A stretch of DNA of 21,885 nucleotides from positions 1-21,885 of the IMG/VR virus record IMGVR_UViG_3300017783_000245. The stretch is one strand, 5' to 3'. The notes below the pieces were generated by a model. It did not search any database and was not told where the DNA came from. It saw only the letters and a list, made by a program, of their open reading frames with translations. Each line of letters opens with the position of its first letter. Position 1 is the first letter of the stretch. Shown in pieces: positions 5,116-13,284 of the stretch. Source of the stretch: a virus. The translations under genes were made by a program, and so were the position numbers.

Positions 5116-6861
5116 CTATTCTTCTTCATTCCTATTTATCTTATCAATAACAGCAATAACAACACCATTCCACCAGTCATTCGCATCTTCTGGTATTTCA
5201 GTGGTAATAATTCTCTTGAATAATACATTTTTGTCAGATAAAAACTTCTCTGCATTGTCAGTACAGGTCTGGAAGTTGGCATCATCAATGACCAAAATGT
5301 AATTATCTTGTGCTTCGTTATGCAAATGTTCTAGGTTTGCGACCATGTTATCTTCAATCTCTGCATCATAGAATATTACACTAGGACGATATTCAGTGTT
5401 AAAGTTGATCTCTTGAATAGATTTCAATGAGAGCACAGCAGAGCAATTAAGATTCATCCACTTCTCAGTATTCTTAATGAATGTATCTACAGGATTAGTA
5501 ATACGTTCAAAATCCTCAAACAAGTCTTTACGTTTAGGTACAATTAAACCATCAGAGAAATCATCAATTGCATATGCTTTGACTGATTCATTATTCATAA
5601 GAGCAGCAAACACTGTGCTGCCAACATAACAACCAACGTCAGCATATACTGTGCCACGTTCACTACAAAGATTGTTTAGTAAATGTCGTACTTTATTGGA
5701 AGATAGACCTACAATATCATACCCTACAGGATCAAATTTAGAATTATTATCTACTGCACCATCAATAGAACGAATAACATGATCAACTAAAGGATTCATT
5801 TTTCTCTGTTGCTTCTTCAGATGTGATTCTACCACAGTTTCACAATAATTACAATCCCAACAGTTAAACTTACATGTCTTAATCTTATCACGCCATATGT
5901 CAATTGGTTTCTCTTTGATGTCTACATCATTCAAATACTTTTGATACTCAGGATACATGAGAGTTTCATGATTTGCCCACCGTTCAACTAAATCCATGGA
6001 TTCTTTAAGACGCATTGCATCCTCTCTACCGTGCATTTTAAACACATCGATGCCATTATCTAAGAACCATTGCCAATCACTCCTCCAAGGCGGTAGATTG
6101 GCGCTCTTGAGTTCACTTGCAGGATCATATGCATCCCAACGTGAACATGAAACACGACTAATCTCACTGCTAAAGTATGCTGGTTCTGTGCCCTTTCGTG
6201 TGGCATTGTATTGATAATGCTCTGGCATAATAGGACAACCACCCCAGCAATGTTCATTAGCAAGTAATGATAATTCTATGGGTGTTCCTTTATTGGCACA
6301 ATAATCTTTTGCTTTGAGTAACATCTCAAATGCATCTTGATCGCGCATGATATCACGATCTAAGTTGATATAGTTAAACCCAGCACTCGCAAGAGTGACA
6401 ATTTCATTAGGTTTGATTACATCACGTAGAATTGTATTCTTAATCTTTAGTTCGGGAAATTCTTTCTTGAGTTGTCCTGTCATCACCCATGATGTATGGG
6501 GGATAGTTGCAGTTCTAACACCATTATCATACAAAAACTTAAAGTTCTTGATAAACTCATCTAAATTCTTTTGATCAGGTCTTACCCAGATGTTATTGAA
6601 TGTAGCAGACAATGGGATCTGAGTTTTCTCTGAAATATACAGAGCATTCTTTACAGCATCTTGTGCTGATTTGCTGCTAGTAAATACATCACCCATCGCA
6701 TCCTGTGCGAATGGTGGCATACGAGAGGTGAAGTATAAATCATAAATTAGCGTGTTATGCTTAAGAAGAAATGGAATAAACTCTTCTTCAAGATAATCAG
6801 GGGGCAATTTGGGGTTTATCGGCAGACTGAATCGACCTATCTGCGATGTTGTTGGTTGCAT
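5116..6861 (-). CDS. Peptidase-U32-like domain fused to class I SAM methyltransferase
   Basis: This 581-residue, apparently two-enzyme protein has an N-terminal half (about 15-250) that reads like the TIM-barrel U32 family: IPLSATFNNIWV, FLYDNGVRTATIPH, LKKEFPELKIKNTILRD, then ELSLLANEHCWGGCP with Cys205 and Cys209, and SCSRW with Cys239. Modern U32 members (UbiU/UbiV, TrhP) bind 4Fe-4S and act in oxygen-independent hydroxylation. A further cluster, CKFNCWDCNYC (Cys330, 334, 337, 340), follows. The C-terminal part (about 375-575) is a TylF/Methyltransf_24-like methyltransferase with glycine motif YADVGCYVGST (406-416) and IFYDAE...LVIDDANF (497-530). The ATG at 6861 has GGAG 12 bases upstream; its first 65 bases overlap the preceding gene. 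Its place among tail-fibre genes suggests modification of a virion protein or glycan, but the substrate is unknown. Confidence 0.72.
   Translation of the reverse strand: MQPTTSQIGRFSLPINPKLPPDYLEEEFIPFLLKHNTLIYDLYFTSRMPPFAQDAMGDVFTSSKSAQDAVKNALYISEKTQIPLSATFNNIWVRPDQKNLDEFIKNFKFLYDNGVRTATIPHTSWVMTGQLKKEFPELKIKNTILRDVIKPNEIVTLASAGFNYINLDRDIMRDQDAFEMLLKAKDYCANKGTPIELSLLANEHCWGGCPIMPEHYQYNATRKGTEPAYFSSEISRVSCSRWDAYDPASELKSANLPPWRSDWQWFLDNGIDVFKMHGREDAMRLKESMDLVERWANHETLMYPEYQKYLNDVDIKEKPIDIWRDKIKTCKFNCWDCNYCETVVESHLKKQQRKMNPLVDHVIRSIDGAVDNNSKFDPVGYDIVGLSSNKVRHLLNNLCSERGTVYADVGCYVGSTVFAALMNNESVKAYAIDDFSDGLIVPKRKDLFEDFERITNPVDTFIKNTEKWMNLNCSAVLSLKSIQEINFNTEYRPSVIFYDAEIEDNMVANLEHLHNEAQDNYILVIDDANFQTCTDNAEKFLSDKNVLFKRIITTEIPEDANDWWNGVVIAVIDKINRNEEE
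5133..5140 (-). promoter_or_regulatory. T4-type late promoter motif
   Basis: The minus strand reads GATAAATA, matching the cyanophage late consensus NATAAATA, 26 bases before the ATG of the 187-residue fibre gene. It lies within the last codons of the upstream gene. Late genes of this group depend on a gp55-type sigma factor. Confidence 0.65.
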
Positions 6862-7693
6862 AATCTGTTAATACTCCAGTGGTGTCAAACATTTGTGGCG
6901 GTCTTCCATCTAACATTTTATCGACTCGATTCTCTGCCGATTCTTTAATACCGCCGATACATCTATTAAGTGCTGTTGAATATGTGAGCGCAAGGTCAGC
7001 AACTGCTACTTGATCTTCAGGAGTCATCATCAACATACTCTCAAGATTACCTGATTGTATTCTACCACTAGTTAGAAGATCTAGTGCAGATTGTTTTGCC
7101 ATACGAGCAATCCAATACTTATGTTCTTCTTCCTCAAGGATATTATGATCGCTAATCCTATCCATCAGTTCGGTTGGATGATTAACATCAATATCATGTC
7201 GCTGTTTAATAATTTTCATCAATCCGTCCAGTTCTTGTTTAGACTGATTAATTTTATTTGCCCAGATTGTTTTATCAATTAGGAGCAATTCTAGTTCATA
7301 ACTCTTGTCTGTACGGTCCCACTCATCTTCTTCATGTTCAATCTCCATTCTAGTGCGAGCGATGTCATTAAGACACCGTTTATATTGAATGGTAGTTTTT
7401 TGCAGGGCATTATATCGTGACTGGATCTCCATGCACGCTTGTCTTAATTGTCTATATGGTGTTACTTGCGAACCAATAACAAAATATTTATTTTGATACT
7501 CAGACTGTTCAAAGTATTGAGTATCCGACCACTGAATTACTTGTTTGTCGAAGTCATCAAGATCCCAAGAATCAAAGTCCTTGAGATCTTCCACAATATC
7601 ACTTAAACTATAGTTATCAGAACTGAATGCCCGAGGGAGAGGGGATTTTTCTGCTGACAACGTTTGTTTCATCGTCTCTTGTACATCTTCCAT
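6797..7693 (-). CDS. Unrecognised helical protein, 298 residues
   Basis: I do not recognise this 298-residue protein. It is acidic near the N-terminus (SDIVEDLKDFDSWDLDDFD, about 30-48). From about residue 80 to 200 it is strongly helical, with heptad-like charged stretches (TRMEIEHEEDEWDR and NKINQSKQELDGLMKIIKQR) typical of a coiled coil. There is no signal peptide or membrane segment. It overlaps the upstream gene by 77 bases and the downstream fusion gene by 65 bases in different frames. An alternative ATG seven codons in would shorten the first overlap. The position among late genes suggests a structural, assembly or scaffolding role. Confidence 0.7.
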   Translation of the reverse strand: MEDVQETMKQTLSAEKSPLPRAFSSDNYSLSDIVEDLKDFDSWDLDDFDKQVIQWSDTQYFEQSEYQNKYFVIGSQVTPYRQLRQACMEIQSRYNALQKTTIQYKRCLNDIARTRMEIEHEEDEWDRTDKSYELELLLIDKTIWANKINQSKQELDGLMKIIKQRHDIDVNHPTELMDRISDHNILEEEEHKYWIARMAKQSALDLLTSGRIQSGNLESMLMMTPEDQVAVADLALTYSTALNRCIGGIKESAENRVDKMLDGRPPQMFDTTGVLTDYATNNIADRSIQSADKPQIAP

Positions 7694-8366
7694 ATGCTAA
7701 ACACAAATCATTAGATAAAGGTATACCAAAGTAGTCTTCTAAGAAGAGATTCACATCTTGAACGTTAGTACAAGATTTGCAAGTGGCAATAACTTTCTGT
7801 TCTTGTACGGCAAGATCATAAAGTTTCTCTTTCCACTCAGATTGCTTCTCTACTACTTTACTCGCAAATGCCTCAGTTGTCAAACCTCTAACTTCTGCTA
7901 ATCTATGTATAAGTTTAGTTTCAACAGTTGAATCTGCAATATATGCCTCAGATTCAGCAAGTTGGTCTGCCCATGTTATCTCTTCTAGATATGAATAGTT
8001 AGTACGCAGGTCACTATACCTTTTCTCAAAAATCTCTTGTACTGCCAAAGCAATTACTGCTTCCATAAATGGATTGACGTACTTAGAATATACATCAGGA
8101 ACGTTTTCTTTACTCTTTAATGTAGTTCCTTCCTCATCACTACCATAAGATGATGTCTGTTTCCTAGTTTCACCCCAATATCTATAACCATAATCTGCTG
8201 TTTTATAATCAAACCTCAGATAAGTTACCTCATGAGGAATATAATCCCAGTATATATCATCTAGGATAAAAAATCCTAAACCTAGTTTGTTGCCGAGAAT
8301 TGTTCCCCAATTAGCAATTTTGGGGAATCTTTCTTGATCTAAAACAATAACGTCTCTAGTTTCCAT
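7617..8366 (-). CDS. Unrecognised late protein, possibly tail-fibre assembly related
   Basis: This 249-residue protein begins METRDVIVLDQERF and is rich in aromatic residues in its first third (FFILDDIYWDYIPHEVTYL). From about residue 95 to 195 it is helical and charged (RLAEVRGLTTEAFASKVVEK and neighbours). That helical part recalls the DUF4376-like region of some tail-fibre assembly chaperones, but the match is by general pattern only. Three Cys lie near the C-terminus (CKSC and a later C). Its start codon shares one base with the stop of the kelch-like fibre gene (TGATG), so it is probably coupled to that gene, in keeping with a chaperone or partner role. Confidence 0.66.
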   Translation of the reverse strand: METRDVIVLDQERFPKIANWGTILGNKLGLGFFILDDIYWDYIPHEVTYLRFDYKTADYGYRYWGETRKQTSSYGSDEEGTTLKSKENVPDVYSKYVNPFMEAVIALAVQEIFEKRYSDLRTNYSYLEEITWADQLAESEAYIADSTVETKLIHRLAEVRGLTTEAFASKVVEKQSEWKEKLYDLAVQEQKVIATCKSCTNVQDVNLFLEDYFGIPLSNDLCLAYGRCTRDDETNVVSRKIPSPSGIQF

Positions 8367-9760
8367 CAGAAGTTGGGGATATTTGTACCATAATCATATG
8401 CAAGAGTGCCATCACCATTTGCACCACTTACAGCAGATGCAGAGGAACAATGAGCAGAACTCATGCCATCATGACCTTTAGGTTCTGCTGTAGCACCCAA
8501 GGAAGTTGTACTATCAGTTTGATAGTTTACCTTGAACGTTTGATTGTTCTGAGCACCATTATAGTTGCCCAAGCAATAACCTTTTCTCATGCCCATTTGG
8601 AAGTTTTCTTCACCCATTTGACCAAAGTTGATGTTACTGAGGTTAACACCTGTAGTATCATCAATCTTAGAATTATTATTCTGGTTATTGTTACCTCTAC
8701 CACAATAGAAATGACCAATCATAGATGACAGAATTTTCTTCCAACCATCACCAGCAGGAGCAGTCGCCCATGTTACCCAAGATTCAGTTTTCCAATCAAA
8801 TGCTTGTCTAGTATTACCTCTCTTATACCATCCTCTAAGTCTACCATGTCCACCCCATGTGGGGTCATCTCCAGTATCACCAGGAGAATTAGGGAAGTTA
8901 GCAGTAGACATCACTTCATTGGTAATATTAAATCTGTCCATCCTAGCATTACCACCACCATACAAGTAAGAGTAACCACCAGCAAATACATGATCTTGGA
9001 ATGAACCCATAGATGCACGAGATACGGTCATATCCCATGAACTTTGGTGTGCAATACCAACCTCATTGGTCATACTAAATCCAGATGTATAGTCAGAAGA
9101 ACCTCTATAAGTGTTCTCCATTGAGTGGAAGAAATGTTTATTATCATTCCAGGATCCTGACATGTAAGCACCAGATTTATCTAGTGTATCACCCAAGTTG
9201 ACAGATGTGTCTGTAGCATGGACTGTACGGTTTACATTGTTCCAAGGAGCAGATGATTTATATCCTCCGCCAACATAACCATGAGTCCAGATTCTCGATA
9301 AGGACCAAGAAGAAGCATTTCCACCGTCAAATGCCCAATATGTATTAGTGCCGTCTGATTTAAGAACAGCATTTTCAGAATAGTCGGCACTATATCTATC
9401 TGTTGACTGAGTAGGTGTGCCACCAGCACCAGCAATCGGTCCCCATTCTACTGCGGCAGTTTCTTCATTGAAAGCATAACCTTCAAATGTTCGATCTGTA
9501 GAGTTATATCTAAATAAACCTTCAATAGGTGTTGCAGGTCTTTCAGCAGTTGTTCCTACAGGTACAATAATACCATCAGTAGCATTAATATCTAGAGATG
9601 CTCTAGGTGTGGTGGTATTAACACCAATTTCATTATTTACACTATCAATATAGAGTGTGCCATTATCAAACTTAAATCCACCACCAGATTCCAATTGGAT
9701 CTCAGGGGATCCAACACCTCCAGTGAGGGATACTATTTTGTCAACATTAATTTGAGACAT
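8366..9760 (-). CDS. Tail-fibre-like protein with kelch/beta-propeller-like region
   Basis: This 464-residue virion protein has layered modules. NGTLYIDSVNNEIGV (about 33-47) is followed by the shared fibre module VPVGTTAERPATPIEGLFRY (66-85) ending in a Trp near 106. From about 140 on there are repeated strands in a kelch-like pattern (YVGGGY, HVFAGGYSYLYGGG, then ...MDRFNITNEVM and ...GFSMTNEVG), suggesting a beta-propeller or similar disc-shaped receptor-binding head. The C-terminal part is Gly/Asn-rich. A late promoter lies 22 bases upstream of the ATG, and AGGAACCAGGATC provides the ribosome site. It heads the late unit that includes the two unrecognised proteins and the fusion enzyme. 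Confidence 0.7.
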   Translation of the reverse strand: MSQINVDKIVSLTGGVGSPEIQLESGGGFKFDNGTLYIDSVNNEIGVNTTTPRASLDINATDGIIVPVGTTAERPATPIEGLFRYNSTDRTFEGYAFNEETAAVEWGPIAGAGGTPTQSTDRYSADYSENAVLKSDGTNTYWAFDGGNASSWSLSRIWTHGYVGGGYKSSAPWNNVNRTVHATDTSVNLGDTLDKSGAYMSGSWNDNKHFFHSMENTYRGSSDYTSGFSMTNEVGIAHQSSWDMTVSRASMGSFQDHVFAGGYSYLYGGGNARMDRFNITNEVMSTANFPNSPGDTGDDPTWGGHGRLRGWYKRGNTRQAFDWKTESWVTWATAPAGDGWKKILSSMIGHFYCGRGNNNQNNNSKIDDTTGVNLSNINFGQMGEENFQMGMRKGYCLGNYNGAQNNQTFKVNYQTDSTTSLGATAEPKGHDGMSSAHCSSASAVSGANGDGTLAYDYGTNIPNF

Positions 9761-9782
9761 CGTGATCCTGGTTCCTTCGTAT

Positions 9783-9790
9783 TATTTATC
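9783..9790 (-). promoter_or_regulatory. T4-type late promoter motif
   Basis: The minus strand reads GATAAATA, fitting NATAAATA, 22 bases before the ATG of the 464-residue fibre gene and overlapping the last codon of the upstream gene. Confidence 0.65.
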
Positions 9791-10823
9791 AGATACCGTA
9801 TGTATCTTTATAGTAGTTGTACACTTCAGTCCTTTCTGCAAGTGAAATGTGTCGTCCATAGTATAAAAATGGTCCTATAGTTCCACAATTTTGAGAACTG
9901 GTGTGCGGACTTATGACACCAGATCCCCATGCACCTACATGATAGAATCCTCTATTAAATCGAGAATTTGTGGTATTAATAGTTGCCCTTGCTGTTGATT
10001 CATTATTAAAGAAACATTGATAGCAAGGAGAATACTGTCCAGAAGTTGTATCTGAAAACAACCATGTGTACATATTCAACTTAGTATCCCAATCTGGGAA
10101 CGAGTTAATATCATACCCACTATCTTGGAAACCACCACCATTGTTATCATACATGCCTAGGTTTTTAGTACCATCTTGCACAATAACATGGTGGTCAGCA
10201 TTACGAGAACGCAAAGGTGTTCTCCATTGACTATCACTTGTTCTCCATTTAATAAACATTATAACAGAAGCATGATAGAATGTTGGTGCGTCTGTATATC
10301 CTCCACTAGTTGCCAACTTCATACAACCGTTTCCGTTTGTAGAGAAATCTAAAACGGTTACTAAATTATTATTATGAGTTTCAGTTACAATTCTATCTGT
10401 TGGTATGCCAAAGTTAAAATCATTGTCAACCAAATTGTGTATGATATTTGCACCATTGATTGATGCATTCTGCGCCATCGATCTTCCATCATTTGGATCT
10501 GTATGAATCACCAATGATTTTTGTGGAATACTTCCTGTTGTAGTAGTCTCCTCCTCCTCGACTACTGCATCACCTTGAAGCATCAAACTTGACCACGCAG
10601 TTCCATTGTAACCTTCAACAGTGTTGAGAGTTGTATTGAAACGAATCTGTCCTGCTACGGGTGATGCTGGTCTCTCATCTGTTGTTCCAACAGGCAACTT
10701 TAACTTACCATCAGCAGTTGTAGCAAAACCACCATTGATGTTTAAATGTGCATTAGAGGGAAGATTGATTTTATAATCATCTTCCGATCCTGCTTCTATT
10801 CTTTTTACTTTAATAGTGCTCAT
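9789..10823 (-). CDS. Tail-fibre protein with LamG-like C-terminal domain
   Basis: This 344-residue fibre protein carries the shared module LKLPVGTTDERPASPVAGQI (41-60) ending WSSL near residue 80, then an acidic Glu/Thr linker (VVEEEETTTTG). From about residue 100 to the end it resembles concanavalin/LamG-like lectin domains of phage particles: KSLVIHTDPNDGRS at the start, VIMFIKWRTSD and MYTWLFSDTT strands, and the typical close GPFLYYGRHISLAERTEVYN followed by YYKDTYGI. It overlaps the upstream fibrinogen-like gene by four bases (ATGA). It probably contributes one of several carbohydrate-binding tips. The module is directly visible; the binding target is unknown. Confidence 0.75.
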   Translation of the reverse strand: MSTIKVKRIEAGSEDDYKINLPSNAHLNINGGFATTADGKLKLPVGTTDERPASPVAGQIRFNTTLNTVEGYNGTAWSSLMLQGDAVVEEEETTTTGSIPQKSLVIHTDPNDGRSMAQNASINGANIIHNLVDNDFNFGIPTDRIVTETHNNNLVTVLDFSTNGNGCMKLATSGGYTDAPTFYHASVIMFIKWRTSDSQWRTPLRSRNADHHVIVQDGTKNLGMYDNNGGGFQDSGYDINSFPDWDTKLNMYTWLFSDTTSGQYSPCYQCFFNNESTARATINTTNSRFNRGFYHVGAWGSGVISPHTSSQNCGTIGPFLYYGRHISLAERTEVYNYYKDTYGI

Positions 10824-11866
10824 CGTACAAACATGTATCCTGGGTTTTTATTGTTGCTTCCATTAAATGAGTCAGATCCTCCGTAAATACCCTGCCCACT
10901 ATTAGCACCAGTATATCCCCAAAGGAATCTATTCACACCATAACGAGAGGTTTGATTGCTGGATGGATTAGAGTGGAAATCAAATACTTTATAGGCATCA
11001 CTATATACTCTGATATTTCCCCATCCACCAGGTTGTTCCCAACTATATGGATATGTATGTGAGACTGAGAATGTACCTTCTCTTCTGTCACCCTGGCGAC
11101 CATCACCGCCAGTATTACGAGATGAATAATAAAAACAACCATAATTATATCTAACGAATGCTGCATACCTCCAATCAGCAGAAGTTCCTCCGCTATATGT
11201 ATCATATACACCGCCAACAGGTTGTGCATTATTCCTAGACATTCTAAGATTAAAGATTTGATCTCCACCATTAGCAGGACTCATTAAGTCCCTAACAAAA
11301 ACATCTTCCCATCTTCTGCCATCAGTCGTGCTATAACCTGTACTACTTACTGGTATATAATCAGTAGTAATACCACCAACAGTACCAGTATAAAGATTCT
11401 GTGCCTCAATAGTGTCCCAATGTCTAGTTGAATCGGATCCTACAGTTTGTACACATACCCAACCACCATCATAGTTATCATTATCCACATAACATAATCT
11501 ACTAATAGTATATCCTACTGGTCTGATCCAATAATATCCAGAAGGTCTACCTACAAGTTTAATTTCTTTACCACTTTTAGCAGGATTGGTGAAGTCGCCA
11601 ACAGTAGGAAGTAAAGATCCCGAACCAACAGTTTCCCACTCAGAACCAGTAAACAATTCAATGGAACTAATATCGGTATTGAATCTAATATAACCAGGAT
11701 AAGCATTTACAGGTCTTTGTGCAGTTATACCTGCGGGAAGTTTATGTCCACCCGTATCTTTAAACTCCAACATCCCATCTATAGTCAATACAGTACCTAG
11801 AGGGATATTAATTGCACCTAACTGTGCAGCAGTGCCTTCTAAACCAGCAGTTGTAATTATACTCAT
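10820..11866 (-). CDS. Tail-fibre protein with fibrinogen-like C-terminal domain
   Basis: This 348-residue protein carries the shared module HKLPAGITAQRPVNAYPGYI (41-60) ending SEWETV at about 75-80. From about residue 92 it reads like a fibrinogen-related or collagen-C-terminal-like domain: NPAKSGKEIKLVG, then SGYYWIRPVG, then DGGWVCVQTVG, matching the S-x-x-I...SG-Y-Y-W-I-x-P-x-G...GGW opening of such domains. The rest is Tyr/Gly/Ser-rich with a WGYTG and YMFVR end, also usual for the fold. In animals and some bacteria this domain binds sugars or acetyl groups, so receptor binding is likely. It starts in a TAATG overlap with the upstream gene. Confidence 0.72.
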   Translation of the reverse strand: MSIITTAGLEGTAAQLGAINIPLGTVLTIDGMLEFKDTGGHKLPAGITAQRPVNAYPGYIRFNTDISSIELFTGSEWETVGSGSLLPTVGDFTNPAKSGKEIKLVGRPSGYYWIRPVGYTISRLCYVDNDNYDGGWVCVQTVGSDSTRHWDTIEAQNLYTGTVGGITTDYIPVSSTGYSTTDGRRWEDVFVRDLMSPANGGDQIFNLRMSRNNAQPVGGVYDTYSGGTSADWRYAAFVRYNYGCFYYSSRNTGGDGRQGDRREGTFSVSHTYPYSWEQPGGWGNIRVYSDAYKVFDFHSNPSSNQTSRYGVNRFLWGYTGANSGQGIYGGSDSFNGSNNKNPGYMFVR

Positions 11867-13284
11867 TATACTTTATCGAAAGTTAAACTGTACATTGCCC
11901 ATCCACCTTGAGTTCCTACAGTAGGATATGAAAGAGAAGATGAGTTGTTATCGACCATTTCTAACAAATACCAACGGTATCCATTTGTATTTGTGAATGG
12001 TCTAGTTAATTGACCACCTTCACTACCAGAACCAGACCCACCAAAATGTTGACGATCTATAAATGTCCATTGACTAGTGATATCATTGAATGAACTACGA
12101 TCGATATCATAGTTACTGCCCCAAATGTTAACATTACCAACAGCATTGGCATGTTTATACCATCTAATTCTATTCAATACTCGACCATAGGTATCATTAG
12201 AAACCTTAATTGCAAAAAATTGAGGCCAAGGAGTAGGAGAATGACCCGTATGCATAGAAAAGTTTGCATTATCTGTTGTTGAAACATATTCTAATGGGTG
12301 CCTCAAGTTTGGGGTATCATTAAAAGTTTCATTGCCAGTTGGTGCGCCATTTCTTCTGATATTTGACTGAAACGTCATCATACCAGCAAAGGTATGATTG
12401 ATGACATTAGTATCTATAGCACCTTCGGCAACTGTAAATCCTCCTCCAGGTCCTACAGAACCAATGGGATTCTCTACTGTTGGTTGAGGAGGTACTTCGT
12501 CTATTAAAATATTATTATTATCAACGACTTCCAATCTATTGGATGCCATATTATATTGCAGAACTCCAGTTTCTAATACCAAAGGATGAACAACTGGTTT
12601 AGCACTACCAGACCATGGAGATGGTGTTGAAGATTTCTCTAACATTAGACCATCAAACCACAATTCTGTACCTAAGGCACTTGTGCCATGACCATCTAAT
12701 CTTGTTTGTAATGCAACTGTTGTTGCGTTTGCGATAGTTCTAGTAACAGAAACTCTTTGCCAAGTTGTACCAATGTCTACTGTAACGCTTGGTGCTATGG
12801 TATAAGCTCCAGCAGCATTTACCTCAAATAAGTAGATCTGAGTTTGAGTAGTTGTATTCGCCTTTACATAAACACTCAGTGTCCATGTTTCTCCAGGTTG
12901 TGCTCTAGCAATATTCCAGGTAGAGGCATTATAAGTTTGAGTATAGGGATCATTAGCAGAAGTGGGAACCATCTTCAATGGTACACCACCAGCAGGTGAA
13001 TCAGTGACTGAAGTATCACGAGACATTGTTGCTCGTGCCGCAGCAGTTCCAAATGGTTCTAATATTGTAACGCCATCAGGACCAACTGCCCCATTATAAA
13101 GATCCGTAGGATTATACTTTTGTGCGATATAGTTAGGAACAGTAGGAATAGGCAAAGGGTGGAATGATTGACCATTCAACCGTACCTCTGCTAGGGTAGA
13201 CAATCTAGACCCTGCATCTACAGTTACAGTGTTATCTGTAGGTGGATTTAATGATGAAATATTTCCTACAATTAACTTTCCCAT
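11866..13284 (-). CDS. Tail-fibre protein with CBM4-like and discoidin-like domains
   Basis: This 472-residue virion protein has a central part (about 85-220) that follows the carbohydrate-binding module 4/9-like pattern seen in many phage fibres: ARAQPGETWTLSVYVKANTT, TWQRVSVTRTIAN and TELWFDGLMLEKSSTPSPW. After a linker with LVLETGVLQYNMASNRLEVV (about 235-254), the C-terminal third has a discoidin (F5/8C)-like stretch: VLNRIRWYKHANAVGNVNIW, WTFIDRQHF and YRWYLLEMVDNNSSS. It lacks a clear copy of the LPVGTT module. Start and stop codons share single bases with its neighbours (TAATG at both ends), so the fibre genes are translated as a chain. Confidence 0.72.
   Translation of the reverse strand: MGKLIVGNISSLNPPTDNTVTVDAGSRLSTLAEVRLNGQSFHPLPIPTVPNYIAQKYNPTDLYNGAVGPDGVTILEPFGTAAARATMSRDTSVTDSPAGGVPLKMVPTSANDPYTQTYNASTWNIARAQPGETWTLSVYVKANTTTQTQIYLFEVNAAGAYTIAPSVTVDIGTTWQRVSVTRTIANATTVALQTRLDGHGTSALGTELWFDGLMLEKSSTPSPWSGSAKPVVHPLVLETGVLQYNMASNRLEVVDNNNILIDEVPPQPTVENPIGSVGPGGGFTVAEGAIDTNVINHTFAGMMTFQSNIRRNGAPTGNETFNDTPNLRHPLEYVSTTDNANFSMHTGHSPTPWPQFFAIKVSNDTYGRVLNRIRWYKHANAVGNVNIWGSNYDIDRSSFNDITSQWTFIDRQHFGGSGSGSEGGQLTRPFTNTNGYRWYLLEMVDNNSSSLSYPTVGTQGGWAMYSLTFDKV

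Noticed and set aside
7485-7492. AATAAATA on the minus strand, matching the late-promoter consensus
   Set aside because: It lies in the middle of the 298-residue gene, more than 600 bases from the next start, unlike the five motifs placed 21-27 bases before genes.
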